Source: Beijerinckiaceae bacterium (GTDB taxonomy: Bacteria > Pseudomonadota > Alphaproteobacteria > Rhizobiales > Beijerinckiaceae). From it: a DNA stretch of 58,894 nucleotides. The notes below the pieces were generated by a model. The model was given only the letters and a program-made list of their open reading frames with translations, was not told the DNA's origin and searched no databases. Positions within the stretch are counted from its first letter, which is position 1, and each line of letters opens with the position of its first letter. The stretch lies in contig CANJNI010000029.1 in NCBI GenBank assembly GCA_947475995.1, positions 1 through 58,894 of the forward strand, read 5' to 3'. The position numbers and the translations under genes were made by a program. Shown piece after piece: positions 1 to 6,884 of this stretch.

Positions 1-82
1 CCGATCTGCCCTGTGCGGTCAGCACTTCCACCTGCCGAAGCTTGGTGACGATCTCCTCCGCCTTGTGTCTTTTCCTCGGCAT
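1..82 (-). CDS. IS3-family transposase OrfA, N-terminal fragment (cut by window edge)
   Basis: Reading from 82 downward gives MPRKRHKAEEIVTKLRQV and then EVLTAQGRS, the characteristic opening of the small helix-turn-helix transposase subunit (OrfA) of IS3-family elements. It binds the element's terminal repeats. The start is ATG at 82-80 with a GGAGG eight bases upstream. Only 27 codons are in the window, so intactness of the element cannot be judged. The coding direction leads out of the window, so the catalytic OrfB would lie to the left. The family call rests on recognising the N-terminus only. Confidence 0.8.
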   Translation of the reverse strand, partial: MPRKRHKAEEIVTKLRQVEVLTAQGRS

Positions 83-116
83 CTCGTAGTCCTCCATCAG
101 GCCATAAAGCCATACT

Positions 117-260
117 TCAGGGAGGATCACTTTTCGGGGTCAAGACCACCATGGCCCGCATGGTCTGGCGGCGCTGACGGGAACCGGCGGCCAACTCGCT
201 CGTGAGACCGGCAGGCGGGGCGGGAATGGTGCGTTTGATAACGAGTCTGGCCATATGCAT
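117..260 (-). pseudogene. possible short ORF truncated by the IS element
   Basis: A 47-codon frame starts at ATG 260 (or ATG 254, which has an AGGAG upstream in the bases just past 260) and begins MHMARLVIKRTIPAPPAG. It runs straight through the proposed IS end and stops at 117-119, so its last residues (TPKSDPP) would be encoded by the repeat. This is the pattern expected of a gene 5' end cut by an insertion. I do not recognise the peptide, and it may equally be non-coding. Confidence 0.2.
123..141. repeat. possible terminal inverted repeat of the IS element
   Basis: On the minus strand this reads TGACCCCGAAAAGTGATCC, which begins with TG and sits about 40 bases upstream of the transposase start, where an IS3-type end is expected. 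The partner end is outside the window, so this is inference from position and general appearance only. Confidence 0.3.
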
Positions 261-537
261 TGCTCCTGAGAGTTGAGACTGTGGTCCCGACTTCGAGGAA
301 CAAGATCCAAACGGGTCCCAAAAAGAGTGCGTCAAAGACCCTGAACCAGCCGCCGATTGGCAAGCCGCTCATGCTTTGACGCTCTCCGCTCGGACCCTCC
401 TTGGTCTACTGCGGTGGCGGCGTCGTCTGGGTCGGACTCGCGAGGCAGGGTCAAACCACGCTTTGGAAAGACAGCAGAAGCCAACCGGGGGCAAGCCGGG
501 AAAGGCGGGGTGGTCGCGGATCAGAACCGGCCTGCTT

Positions 538-595
538 GACTCGTTTCCCGAGTCGACCGACACACTTGCTTGGTCCCAAGCAAGTGTGTCGGTCG
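538..595. repeat. double hairpin: 6-bp stem followed by a perfect 20-bp palindrome
   Basis: GACTCG (538-543) pairs with CGAGTC (549-554) around a five-base loop. Starting at the last base of that stem, the 20-base arm 554-573 is the exact reverse complement of 576-595, with only TC between. A 20-bp perfect stem with a 2-base spacer is far beyond chance. There is no T-run on either side, so it is not a typical intrinsic terminator. It lies near an IS end, so a recombination or transposition product is one possibility. Confidence 0.8.
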
Positions 596-694
596 CAAGG
601 TGCGGAACCGTACGACAAGCTGAAGCTTGGCAGCAGGGCCGGTCTCGGCCAGTCAGGCTTCGGGCCGCTGGGTAACGGCATCTGGTTCCTTGCC

Positions 695-832
695 AATTCC
701 CTGCGGCCTTGGGGAGTTTGGCCGGTGATTGCAATTGATTGCACTGACGAACAGGCGGATGGGGCCAGAGGCGGGCCTACGATTCGTCGAAAACGGAAAA
801 ATTCCCTGCAAAATTCCCTGCGGCAGGGAATT
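695..832. repeat. short AATTCCCTGC repeats, direct and inverted
   Basis: The ten-base unit AATTCCCTGC occurs at 695-704, 800-809 and 812-821, and inverted (GCAGGGAATT) at 823-832. The second and third copies are 12 bases apart. The third and fourth form a near-perfect hairpin with one spacer base. This resembles dispersed intergenic TTCCCTG repeats in alphaproteobacterial genomes, but that link is from memory and not checked. Confidence 0.6.
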
Positions 833-941
833 TCCGGCGCCGCCGGCTTCCAAACGGCTGAGACCGGTTCGGTCTGACTGGCACCGCCACCATCTTTCTC
901 GAAGTCTGGACCGTTACGCCGCAGGCGGAGCGGACTTGTAG

Positions 942-2564
942 TTAGCGGATAGCTTCCGCAGCTTCTTTCGCCAGCACATGCTTGGCGACCTTGCCGCTGG
1001 CGAGACGCGGGAGTTGTTCCTCGGTGCGAAAGAACACCCGGTGCGGCGTCTTGAACGAAGCCGCCTGACCCGACACGAAGCTCTTCACCTCTGCTTCGCT
1101 GACCGGACCTCTCGTCTGCACATAGGCGACGATCACTTCGCCGCGAACCTTGTCTGGCGCTCCGACCACGAAGGCTTCCGCAATCGCCGGGTGGCGCGCC
1201 AGAAGCTGCTCAAGTTCGAGCGGCGACACGTTGATGCCGCCGGTCTTGATGACCTCTTTCAGGCGCGAATGAAAAATGAGACGGCCGTCGCTGTCGAGCC
1301 AGCCGAGGTCGCCTGTATCGAAGAAGCCGTCGGCCCCGATGGCCCTGGCGGTCTCCTCGGGATTCTGGAAATAGCCCGGCGTCACATGTCCGCGCAGCAG
1401 GATCAGGCCGGTCTCGCCTTGCGTGAGCGGTTCGCGGGAGACGGGGTCGACAATCATCAGTTCAGTGCCCGGCAATGGCGTTCCGTTGGTGTTGATCTTG
1501 GCTTCGAGCGGATCGTCCGCGTGGCTGACGGTGGCGTTGCCGTAGGATTCGGTCAGTCCGTATGCGGCCGACGCCAGCCGGATGCCCATTTCGACCAGCG
1601 TCATTCGCTTGTAGTCGGCATAGGTCCCGGCGTTGCCTTTCTGAAGAGAACCGATCTTTCTCTGCTCATATGAAGGATGATCCAGAATGGCCCGCGTCAT
1701 GTTGCCGGTGCCGTAATAAACGGTTGCGCCGGTGGCCTGAACCACCTCGATGGTCCGGCCCGCCTCGAAGTAGTCCTGCAGGACTATCGCGGCGCCGTGC
1801 GCCAGCGCGACCTGAAGCGCATTGATGGCGCCGAGCGCGTAAAACAAAGGCGTGCCGATCCACACGCGATCTTCGGCATTCACAAACCTGCGCTGACCCA
1901 TGTCGTAGCCGTTTGCGACAGCGTGTGCTTGCGCGAGAAGCACGCCTTTCGGGTCTGCCGTGCTTCCCGACGTGTAAAGAATGAAAGCCGGATCAGTGGG
2001 CAGCACCGCAGCGGCGGCGGACGCAAAATCGTGCGACGATATCTCGTCGCCGCGCGCCAGAAACCGGGGCCAGGCGAACGCGCCGCGCGGAGCCTCCGCG
2101 AGAAAGGCGATTGTTTGAAGTTCCGGAACGAGCGGACTCTTCAGTTCGCCCGGTTTCGAATCCGCCAGTTCGGGGATGAGGCGCGCGAACAGGCCCGCGT
2201 AATCCTGCTTGAGGAAGGTCGATGACGCGACCAGCACCCGCGCGCCGCTGTGGCGCAAGGCCCAAAGCAACTCGGTTTCCTTGTACCAGGTGTTCATCGG
2301 AGCCAGAACAGCGCCGATCAGCGCGCTGCCGAAACACATGGTGAGCCATTCGGGCTGATTGCCCATCAGGACGCCGACGCGGTCGCCCCGCTTTACGCCG
2401 CTTGCCAGAAGCGCCTTTGCGGCAGCCACGGACTGTTCGTAAAGCTCCGCGTAGCTGGTAACGCGGCCGGCGTAAAAGATCGCTGGGGCTCGCGGCGTGG
2501 TCGTCGCGATGTAGCGCAATTGCGCCGCAATGGTCGACTGGACGGGGCGCGCCGCGACGATCAT
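942..2564 (-). CDS. AMP-forming acyl-CoA synthetase / CoA ligase
   Basis: A 540-residue adenylate-forming enzyme expected to activate a carboxylic acid with ATP and join it to CoA in the cytoplasm. Motifs in order: the phosphate loop YTSGSTADPKG (about 197-207), YGLTESYG (335-342), DTGDLGW (416-422), the hinge region SRLKEVIKTGG (433-443) and the C-terminal catalytic lysine in LASGKVAK (near 525). All core motifs are intact and the length is normal for the family. The ATG lies one base after the stop of the upstream lyase-like gene, so it is translationally coupled as the last gene of a seven-gene minus-strand operon. Its position after ring-cleavage enzymes suggests an aromatic acid or ring-cleavage product as substrate, but the specificity cannot be read from sequence. 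Confidence 0.9.
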   Translation of the reverse strand: MIVAARPVQSTIAAQLRYIATTTPRAPAIFYAGRVTSYAELYEQSVAAAKALLASGVKRGDRVGVLMGNQPEWLTMCFGSALIGAVLAPMNTWYKETELLWALRHSGARVLVASSTFLKQDYAGLFARLIPELADSKPGELKSPLVPELQTIAFLAEAPRGAFAWPRFLARGDEISSHDFASAAAAVLPTDPAFILYTSGSTADPKGVLLAQAHAVANGYDMGQRRFVNAEDRVWIGTPLFYALGAINALQVALAHGAAIVLQDYFEAGRTIEVVQATGATVYYGTGNMTRAILDHPSYEQRKIGSLQKGNAGTYADYKRMTLVEMGIRLASAAYGLTESYGNATVSHADDPLEAKINTNGTPLPGTELMIVDPVSREPLTQGETGLILLRGHVTPGYFQNPEETARAIGADGFFDTGDLGWLDSDGRLIFHSRLKEVIKTGGINVSPLELEQLLARHPAIAEAFVVGAPDKVRGEVIVAYVQTRGPVSEAEVKSFVSGQAASFKTPHRVFFRTEEQLPRLASGKVAKHVLAKEAAEAIR

Positions 2565-2565
2565 G

Positions 2566-3438
2566 TCAATGCTTTCCCGGCTCGCTGTCGCGCGCTTCTA
2601 TGTCCCAGTACGTCTTCATGCCGATCAGGTCCTGCACGGAATTGCGCAAGGTTCCGACGCGCCTGGGGTCCTGATCGAGGCTGCCGTTGTCGCGCAGCGA
2701 AGTCCACAGATGCGTCACCGCATCCGCCACGGCTGCGATGGTGTTGAAGGGATAAAACGCCATGCGGAATCCGGCGCTTTTCAAGACCGACGTCGGCAGC
2801 GCGGGCGTTGCGGGCGACACGAACCAGATCAACGGAACATCGGGGATCATCGCTTTCAGCGGCCCGACCTGTTCGGGCGGCAGATCAAGGACCATGATCG
2901 CCTCGGCTCCCGCCTCGAAATAGACGCGGCACCTTGCGGCTGCCTCGTCGAGCGATTTCGTGACCCGCAAGGCATCCGTGCGGGCGATGATCATGAAGTC
3001 GCGGTCGCGCCGGGCTTCGCACGCAACTTTCAGTTTCGCCGCCGCGCTCTCGACGGATGCAAGGCCGCCGCGCCCCGCATGATAGCCGGCGCGCTTGGGA
3101 TAGGGTTGATCGTCGATATGCAGCGCGGCCGCCCCGGCGCGCTCGATTTCGCGAACCGTGCGCCAGACATGCGCGGGCTCGCCAAATCCTGCTCCGGCGT
3201 CGACGATCAGCGGCGCATCGATCGACGCCAAAGTATTGCGGATGCACAGAACCGTTTCGGTGAGCGTCACAAAGGGCTGGCCGACGCCAAGATGCAGTCC
3301 GATTGCGTTGCCGCCGAGGTAGACCGCCGGGAAGCCGACATTCTCGATGATGCGGGCGCTGAATGCGTCGTAGGCTCCGGGCGCGGCGATGAAATCGCCC
3401 GTCGCGAGCAGCTTTCTCAGTTGCGCAGCCCCTCCCAT
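2566..3438 (-). CDS. isocitrate lyase/PEP mutase superfamily protein with altered lid motif
   Basis: A 290-residue TIM-barrel protein of the isocitrate lyase/PEP mutase superfamily. The N-terminal GAYDAFSARIIENVGF, the strand LGGNAIG, the metal-site acids in IVDAGAGFG and HIDDQPYP, and IIARTDALRV are all family features. Relatives cleave or form C-C or C-P bonds of 2-hydroxy acids (methylisocitrate, dimethylmalate, oxaloacetate). The catalytic-lid signature KKCGH/KRCGH of the lyases is replaced by KRAGY at about residues 115-119, so the usual Cys and His are absent and a simple (methyl)isocitrate lyase call is not supported. It sits between an intradiol dioxygenase and a CoA ligase in a coupled operon, suggesting cleavage or decarboxylation of a ring-fission product. 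That role is inference. Confidence 0.85.
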   Translation of the reverse strand: MGGAAQLRKLLATGDFIAAPGAYDAFSARIIENVGFPAVYLGGNAIGLHLGVGQPFVTLTETVLCIRNTLASIDAPLIVDAGAGFGEPAHVWRTVREIERAGAAALHIDDQPYPKRAGYHAGRGGLASVESAAAKLKVACEARRDRDFMIIARTDALRVTKSLDEAAARCRVYFEAGAEAIMVLDLPPEQVGPLKAMIPDVPLIWFVSPATPALPTSVLKSAGFRMAFYPFNTIAAVADAVTHLWTSLRDNGSLDQDPRRVGTLRNSVQDLIGMKTYWDIEARDSEPGKH

Positions 3439-3447
3439 GTTCGTCTC

Positions 3448-4224
3448 CTATTCGGCAGCCTGCTGGCGACGCCTGATGCGAAAATCAAACGTGCCGGCGA
3501 ATTGCGGGCCCTCGCCGGCGACCGCAGCTGCTGGCGTGAGTTTCACAGTGAGATCGTCACTGACCGACCCGATGACATAATCGTTGTTGAGCGTCGGCGA
3601 CTGGGACATGAATATCTGCGTCATCAGACATTCCACGCCGTCGACGTGAATCTTGATGTGGATATGGGCCGCTCGGTGATTGGTCTGGCCCATGGCGTGA
3701 AACAATTCCCCGATCGGGTCATGATCGTGCTCGGCATAATCCTGCGGAACGATGGTGCGGATCGTGTAGCTTCCATCTTCGGCGGTGCGAACTGTGCCGC
3801 GCAGCCGGAAACCCTTGCGGTCGTAGATGCCGTTGTGATCTGCATGCCAGAGGTCGATCTCGGCGCCGGCGACGCCCTTGCCGGTCTGGCTGTCGATGAC
3901 GCGCCCGGAGAGGTTCAGCACAGGCGCATCGGACGCTTCTTCGGGCGCAAACATGACGCCGTCCGGCCGCACCGGTGCGCCGCGCATGTAATAGGGGCCT
4001 TCCAGATTAGGGCGCGTGCCGCCCTTGTCGGTGCGCGTTGCGTCGATGCTGGTCATGGCGAAAGCGACATCGAGCAGACTCGGACACATGCCGGACTGGC
4101 CGAGCCGGTTGAAGTATCTTCCAGCCGCGTGAAGTTCGTCTTCGGTGATCTTCATGTCGGTCACGACCTTGCGAAGCGCCTCGACGCTTCGGACGTAGAT
4201 TTCCTTGAGACGTTCGTCCGCCAT
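3448..4224 (-). CDS. intradiol ring-cleavage dioxygenase (catechol/hydroxyquinol 1,2-dioxygenase family)
   Basis: A 258-residue non-heme Fe(III) enzyme expected to cleave a catechol or hydroxyquinol ring between its hydroxyls. The iron ligands are visible: Tyr79 in EGPYYMRGAP, Tyr163 in TIVPQDY, and His187/His189 in HRAAHIHI, with the conserved Arg184. An N-terminal helical dimerisation region (about 1-60) precedes them. I chose ATG 4224, with GAGGAAACA directly upstream, over a longer frame that would run into the preceding gene. The protein is somewhat shorter than typical catechol 1,2-dioxygenases (about 300 residues). Substrate within the family is uncertain. It is the fifth gene of the minus operon. 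Confidence 0.92.
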   Translation of the reverse strand: MADERLKEIYVRSVEALRKVVTDMKITEDELHAAGRYFNRLGQSGMCPSLLDVAFAMTSIDATRTDKGGTRPNLEGPYYMRGAPVRPDGVMFAPEEASDAPVLNLSGRVIDSQTGKGVAGAEIDLWHADHNGIYDRKGFRLRGTVRTAEDGSYTIRTIVPQDYAEHDHDPIGELFHAMGQTNHRAAHIHIKIHVDGVECLMTQIFMSQSPTLNNDYVIGSVSDDLTVKLTPAAAVAGEGPQFAGTFDFRIRRRQQAAE

Positions 4225-4231
4225 TGTTTCC

Positions 4232-5254
4232 TCACGGTTTGATGACGATGCGGCCGAAGGCGCCGGCTGCTTCCACGAGCCTGTGTGCTTCAGCAATCTG
4301 CTCCAGCGGCAGGACGCGCGCGATCGGGGGCCGAACGACGCCCGCGACCGCAAGCTCGATTGCGTCCGACAATTGCTTGCGGCTGACGCTTCCGACGCCC
4401 AGAAGCTCGGCGCGCTTGAAGAAGATGCGGGCGAGGTTGATGGAGACTTCATCGCCGTTCAACTGCCCCACGAGGGCCATGCGGCCGTGAAGGGCGAGGC
4501 AATCGAAAGCTTCGCGGAAGACCGCGCTTCCAACCGTGTCGATGACAACATCGACGCCGAGCCCGTAGGTCAGATCCCGCACGCGCGGCGAGAAAACGCC
4601 GTTCTCCGGGATTGTGATGACATTGCTCGCTCCTGCGGCAATCAGTTCGGCGGCCTTCGCCGAGTTGCGCGTCAAGGCGATGACGCTTGCGCCTGCGGCG
4701 CGCGAAATCTGTACTGCGGCGATGCCGACGCCGCCGCTGGCCCCTGTCACCAGAACGGTTTCGCCCAGCGCGACTTTCGCCGTATCGCGCACGGCATTGA
4801 GCGCCACGCCTGCGCCGGGCCCGAGGGTGCAGGCCATTTCGGGCGAAATGTCCGCAGGCGCTTCGACACAGGCGTCTTCCGCCACGAGCGCATATTCGGC
4901 GTATCCGCCGCGCACGTGTCGCCGTTCCAGACAAGTCGTTTCGCGGCCTGTCCGGCAATAGCCGCAGATGCCGCAACTTGCGAAGGCCTTCGTGCAGACG
5001 ATGTCGCCGCGCGAGACGCTCCTGACGCCGGGGCCGACTTCAACGATCTCGCCGCACATCTCTGCTCCGAGCACGATCGGAAAGGACATTTCCCTTCGGT
5101 AGGTGCCGTTGCGCTCCACCACATCCTTGGCGGAAACGCCGCAGGCAAGCACGCGCAGAAGGACAGAGCCGGGCTCAACCGCCGGCACGGGGCGTTGTTC
5201 AATTGAAAAACTGTCCGGTCCGCCGGTGGCGTGAAGGACTGCTGCGCGCATCAT
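4232..5254 (-). CDS. zinc-type medium-chain dehydrogenase/reductase, alcohol dehydrogenase-like
   Basis: A 340-residue MDR protein: GroES-like N-domain, then a Rossmann NAD(P) domain with GASGGVGIAAVQ (about 168-179). The structural-zinc lobe is intact as CGICGYC plus a later Cys (C-x2-C-x2-C-x7-C pattern, about residues 93-107). The catalytic-zinc motif GHE found in classical members reads GAE here (LGAEMCGE), so the usual His ligand is missing and zinc-dependent alcohol oxidation is not assured. Its start overlaps the DUF35 stop (ATGA). Its stop overlaps the ribosome binding site of the dioxygenase. It probably oxidises or reduces an intermediate of the same pathway. Confidence 0.85.
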   Translation of the reverse strand: MMRAAVLHATGGPDSFSIEQRPVPAVEPGSVLLRVLACGVSAKDVVERNGTYRREMSFPIVLGAEMCGEIVEVGPGVRSVSRGDIVCTKAFASCGICGYCRTGRETTCLERRHVRGGYAEYALVAEDACVEAPADISPEMACTLGPGAGVALNAVRDTAKVALGETVLVTGASGGVGIAAVQISRAAGASVIALTRNSAKAAELIAAGASNVITIPENGVFSPRVRDLTYGLGVDVVIDTVGSAVFREAFDCLALHGRMALVGQLNGDEVSINLARIFFKRAELLGVGSVSRKQLSDAIELAVAGVVRPPIARVLPLEQIAEAHRLVEAAGAFGRIVIKP

Positions 5255-5682
5255 GTGTCGGCCCTGAATGCAATGGAGAGGCCGCCATCCGTCCAGCGTT
5301 CGGCGACCGCGATGGCCGCATGTCCGATTGCCGGAGGCGTAGAGTCAAGCCATCGGCCGATCAGGCGCAGGCCATCGCCCATGTCGACACATGCCACCGA
5401 ATAGGGGGCGATCGGCTGGAACATCGGAAGCGGCGCGCGCGTGTACGTCACGAAGCTGAATACGCATCCACGCGCAGGCGCTTCGTCCCAGCCGAATTCG
5501 GCGGAACCGCAATCAGGACAGACCGGAGCAACAGGGCAGCGGAACCGCGCACATTGCGAGCAGCGCTGGAACGTCAGGCGTCCCTGCGCCAAAGCCGATT
5601 GCGCGGGCTCTGAATCGGAATTGATCGCGACCGCCAGCGCCGCAAGGGGTAGATCCAGCGGGGCGCTGCGGATCTCGATCAT
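5251..5682 (-). CDS. DUF35 Zn-ribbon OB-fold protein, partner of the thiolase-like protein
   Basis: A 143-residue protein with a rubredoxin-like zinc ribbon (CSQCARFRCP, then CPDCGS) followed by an OB-fold with VFSFVTYTRAPLP. DUF35 proteins form complexes with thiolase-fold partners. In actinobacterial steroid catabolism a DUF35 domain is required by the aldolase Ltp2, and elsewhere such proteins accompany acyl-CoA thiolases. The start used is ATG 5682, which overlaps the stop of the thiolase-like gene by one base (TGATG). A longer upstream frame would lie inside that gene. The strict coupling supports a 1:1 complex. Confidence 0.9.
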   Translation of the reverse strand: MIEIRSAPLDLPLAALAVAINSDSEPAQSALAQGRLTFQRCSQCARFRCPVAPVCPDCGSAEFGWDEAPARGCVFSFVTYTRAPLPMFQPIAPYSVACVDMGDGLRLIGRWLDSTPPAIGHAAIAVAERWTDGGLSIAFRADT

Positions 5683-6875
5683 CACGTCCGCTCGCTGCTG
5701 TAGATGATGGCGTCGCCGAATGTGGTGGCCCACATGGCGAGGCGGCAATCATCGATCTGTCGCGCCTGCGCCTCGCCGCGCAATTGCCGGACGATTTCAA
5801 CCGTCTGTCCCCATCCATTCGAATGGCCTTCGGAAAGGTGGCCGCCGCTGGTGTTGACCGGAAGCTCTCCGCCGATCTCGATACGCCCATTCTGCGTCCA
5901 GTCCGGCGCGCCGCCCGGCGGGGCGAATCCGAAGCGCTCCAGCGTCCACCACACATGGGGCGAGAAGCCGTCGTAGCAATGAAGCGTGTCGATCTCCTGC
6001 GGGCTGCATCCGGCGCTGCGGAAGACCGGTTCGTCGCCACCCAGCGGCGCGTAACCGGCTTCGTCGATCTGCGCGATGCCGAGACCTCTCGCGCCGAAGA
6101 CGAACTCCTCCGGACCTGCCGACATGCCCTGATAGGCGCGCACGTACACCGGCTTGCTGGCGCCATCCTGCGCGCGTTCCGCTGACGTGAGGATGACTGC
6201 GACGCTGCAATCGACCGGCGCGGAACAGTCGAAAAGCCGGATGGGGTCCGCAATGAAAGGCGACGCCCTGTAATCCTCGAGCGTCATCGGCTTTTGCATG
6301 ACCGCCAGAGGGTTCAGTTGCGCTGCACGTCTTTGCGCGAGCGGCACCGCAGCGAGTTTATCCCGGTCGACATTGAATTTGTGCAGATAGCGCCGTAGCG
6401 CCATGGCTGCTCCCCCAGCCGGAAGCGCAAGGCCTGCAGGCAGCGATTCCGCATGCGGACCGCCGCCCTCGCGCATGTTCTCTTCGAAGCCCGGAAAGTT
6501 CGCGGCGCCGTGATTGCCGAAGCGGCGGTTTGCGAAGACGCCCATGCAGACGATGTAGTCCGCCAGGCCATGATCTATCGCCATGGCGGCATGTTGCAGG
6601 ACCGTGCCGCAAAAACGGCCGTGAGCCCAAGTCTGGGAGGAAAAGCGCGGCCTCAGGGCGAGCAGCTTTGCAATTTCGTCGAAGTCCAGTCCGCGCGGCG
6701 ACCCGATGTGCACCAGCAAGCCGTCGATCTGCCTTCTTTCAAGGCCACTGTCCTGCAGGGCCTGTGTCAGCGAGGCGTTGGCGAAAGACGCAAGACTTCC
6801 TTCCAGCGGCTTACGGCTGAACGGAACGCAGCCGATCCCCGCAATCGCGACGCTGGAACGAAAGCGCGCGTCCAT
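5682..6875 (-). CDS. thiolase-like protein (SCP-x/Ltp2 type), probable partner of DUF35
   Basis: A 397-residue thiolase-fold protein: N-terminal SVAIAGIGCVPFS, a central IDTLHCYDGFSPHVWW, and the C-terminal GGHLSEGHSNGWGQ, which corresponds to the GGxxxxGHPxGxxG motif. Around the normal nucleophile position the sequence is AHGRFCGTVLQ rather than a clean CxSG, and the C-terminal acid-base Cys is also absent (MWATTFGDA). These changes are typical of non-canonical members such as the retro-aldolase Ltp2, so true thiolysis should not be assumed. It follows the Rieske gene by nine bases and overlaps the DUF35 gene. No strong ribosome binding site is visible ahead of ATG 6875, consistent with coupling. 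Confidence 0.85.
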   Translation of the reverse strand: MDARFRSSVAIAGIGCVPFSRKPLEGSLASFANASLTQALQDSGLERRQIDGLLVHIGSPRGLDFDEIAKLLALRPRFSSQTWAHGRFCGTVLQHAAMAIDHGLADYIVCMGVFANRRFGNHGAANFPGFEENMREGGGPHAESLPAGLALPAGGAAMALRRYLHKFNVDRDKLAAVPLAQRRAAQLNPLAVMQKPMTLEDYRASPFIADPIRLFDCSAPVDCSVAVILTSAERAQDGASKPVYVRAYQGMSAGPEEFVFGARGLGIAQIDEAGYAPLGGDEPVFRSAGCSPQEIDTLHCYDGFSPHVWWTLERFGFAPPGGAPDWTQNGRIEIGGELPVNTSGGHLSEGHSNGWGQTVEIVRQLRGEAQARQIDDCRLAMWATTFGDAIIYSSERT

Positions 6876-6884
6876 GTGCGCCGA

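Larger units (their letters stand above)
83..941. other. gene-poor stretch between IS element and acyl-CoA ligase
   Basis: About 860 bases with several open frames on both strands, none with a recognisable protein or good start context apart from the short frame at 117-260. It holds the inverted repeats at 538-595 and the TTCCCTG-type repeats at 695-832, which are listed separately. I see no RNA gene in it. Confidence 0.6.

Noticed and set aside
538..832. CRISPR array in the left repeat region
   Set aside because: The repeats are only ten bases, irregularly spaced and partly inverted, with no regular spacers and no cas genes.
402..877. 158-codon open frame on the plus strand in the left gene-poor region
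   Set aside because: No recognisable protein, no ribosome binding site, and it crosses the 20-bp palindrome and the TTCCCTG repeats, so the frame is best explained by GC-rich composition.
2566..3438. PEP mutase/phosphonate pathway together with the ThDP decarboxylase at 34307
   Set aside because: The lid motif does not match PEP mutase, the genes are 31 kb apart in different operons, and no other phosphonate gene is present.
2530..4242. 570-codon plus-strand frame opposite the lyase-like and intradiol dioxygenase genes
   Set aside because: The minus-strand proteins have complete families and motifs; the long opposite frame is a typical GC-rich shadow with Arg/Asp-rich composition.
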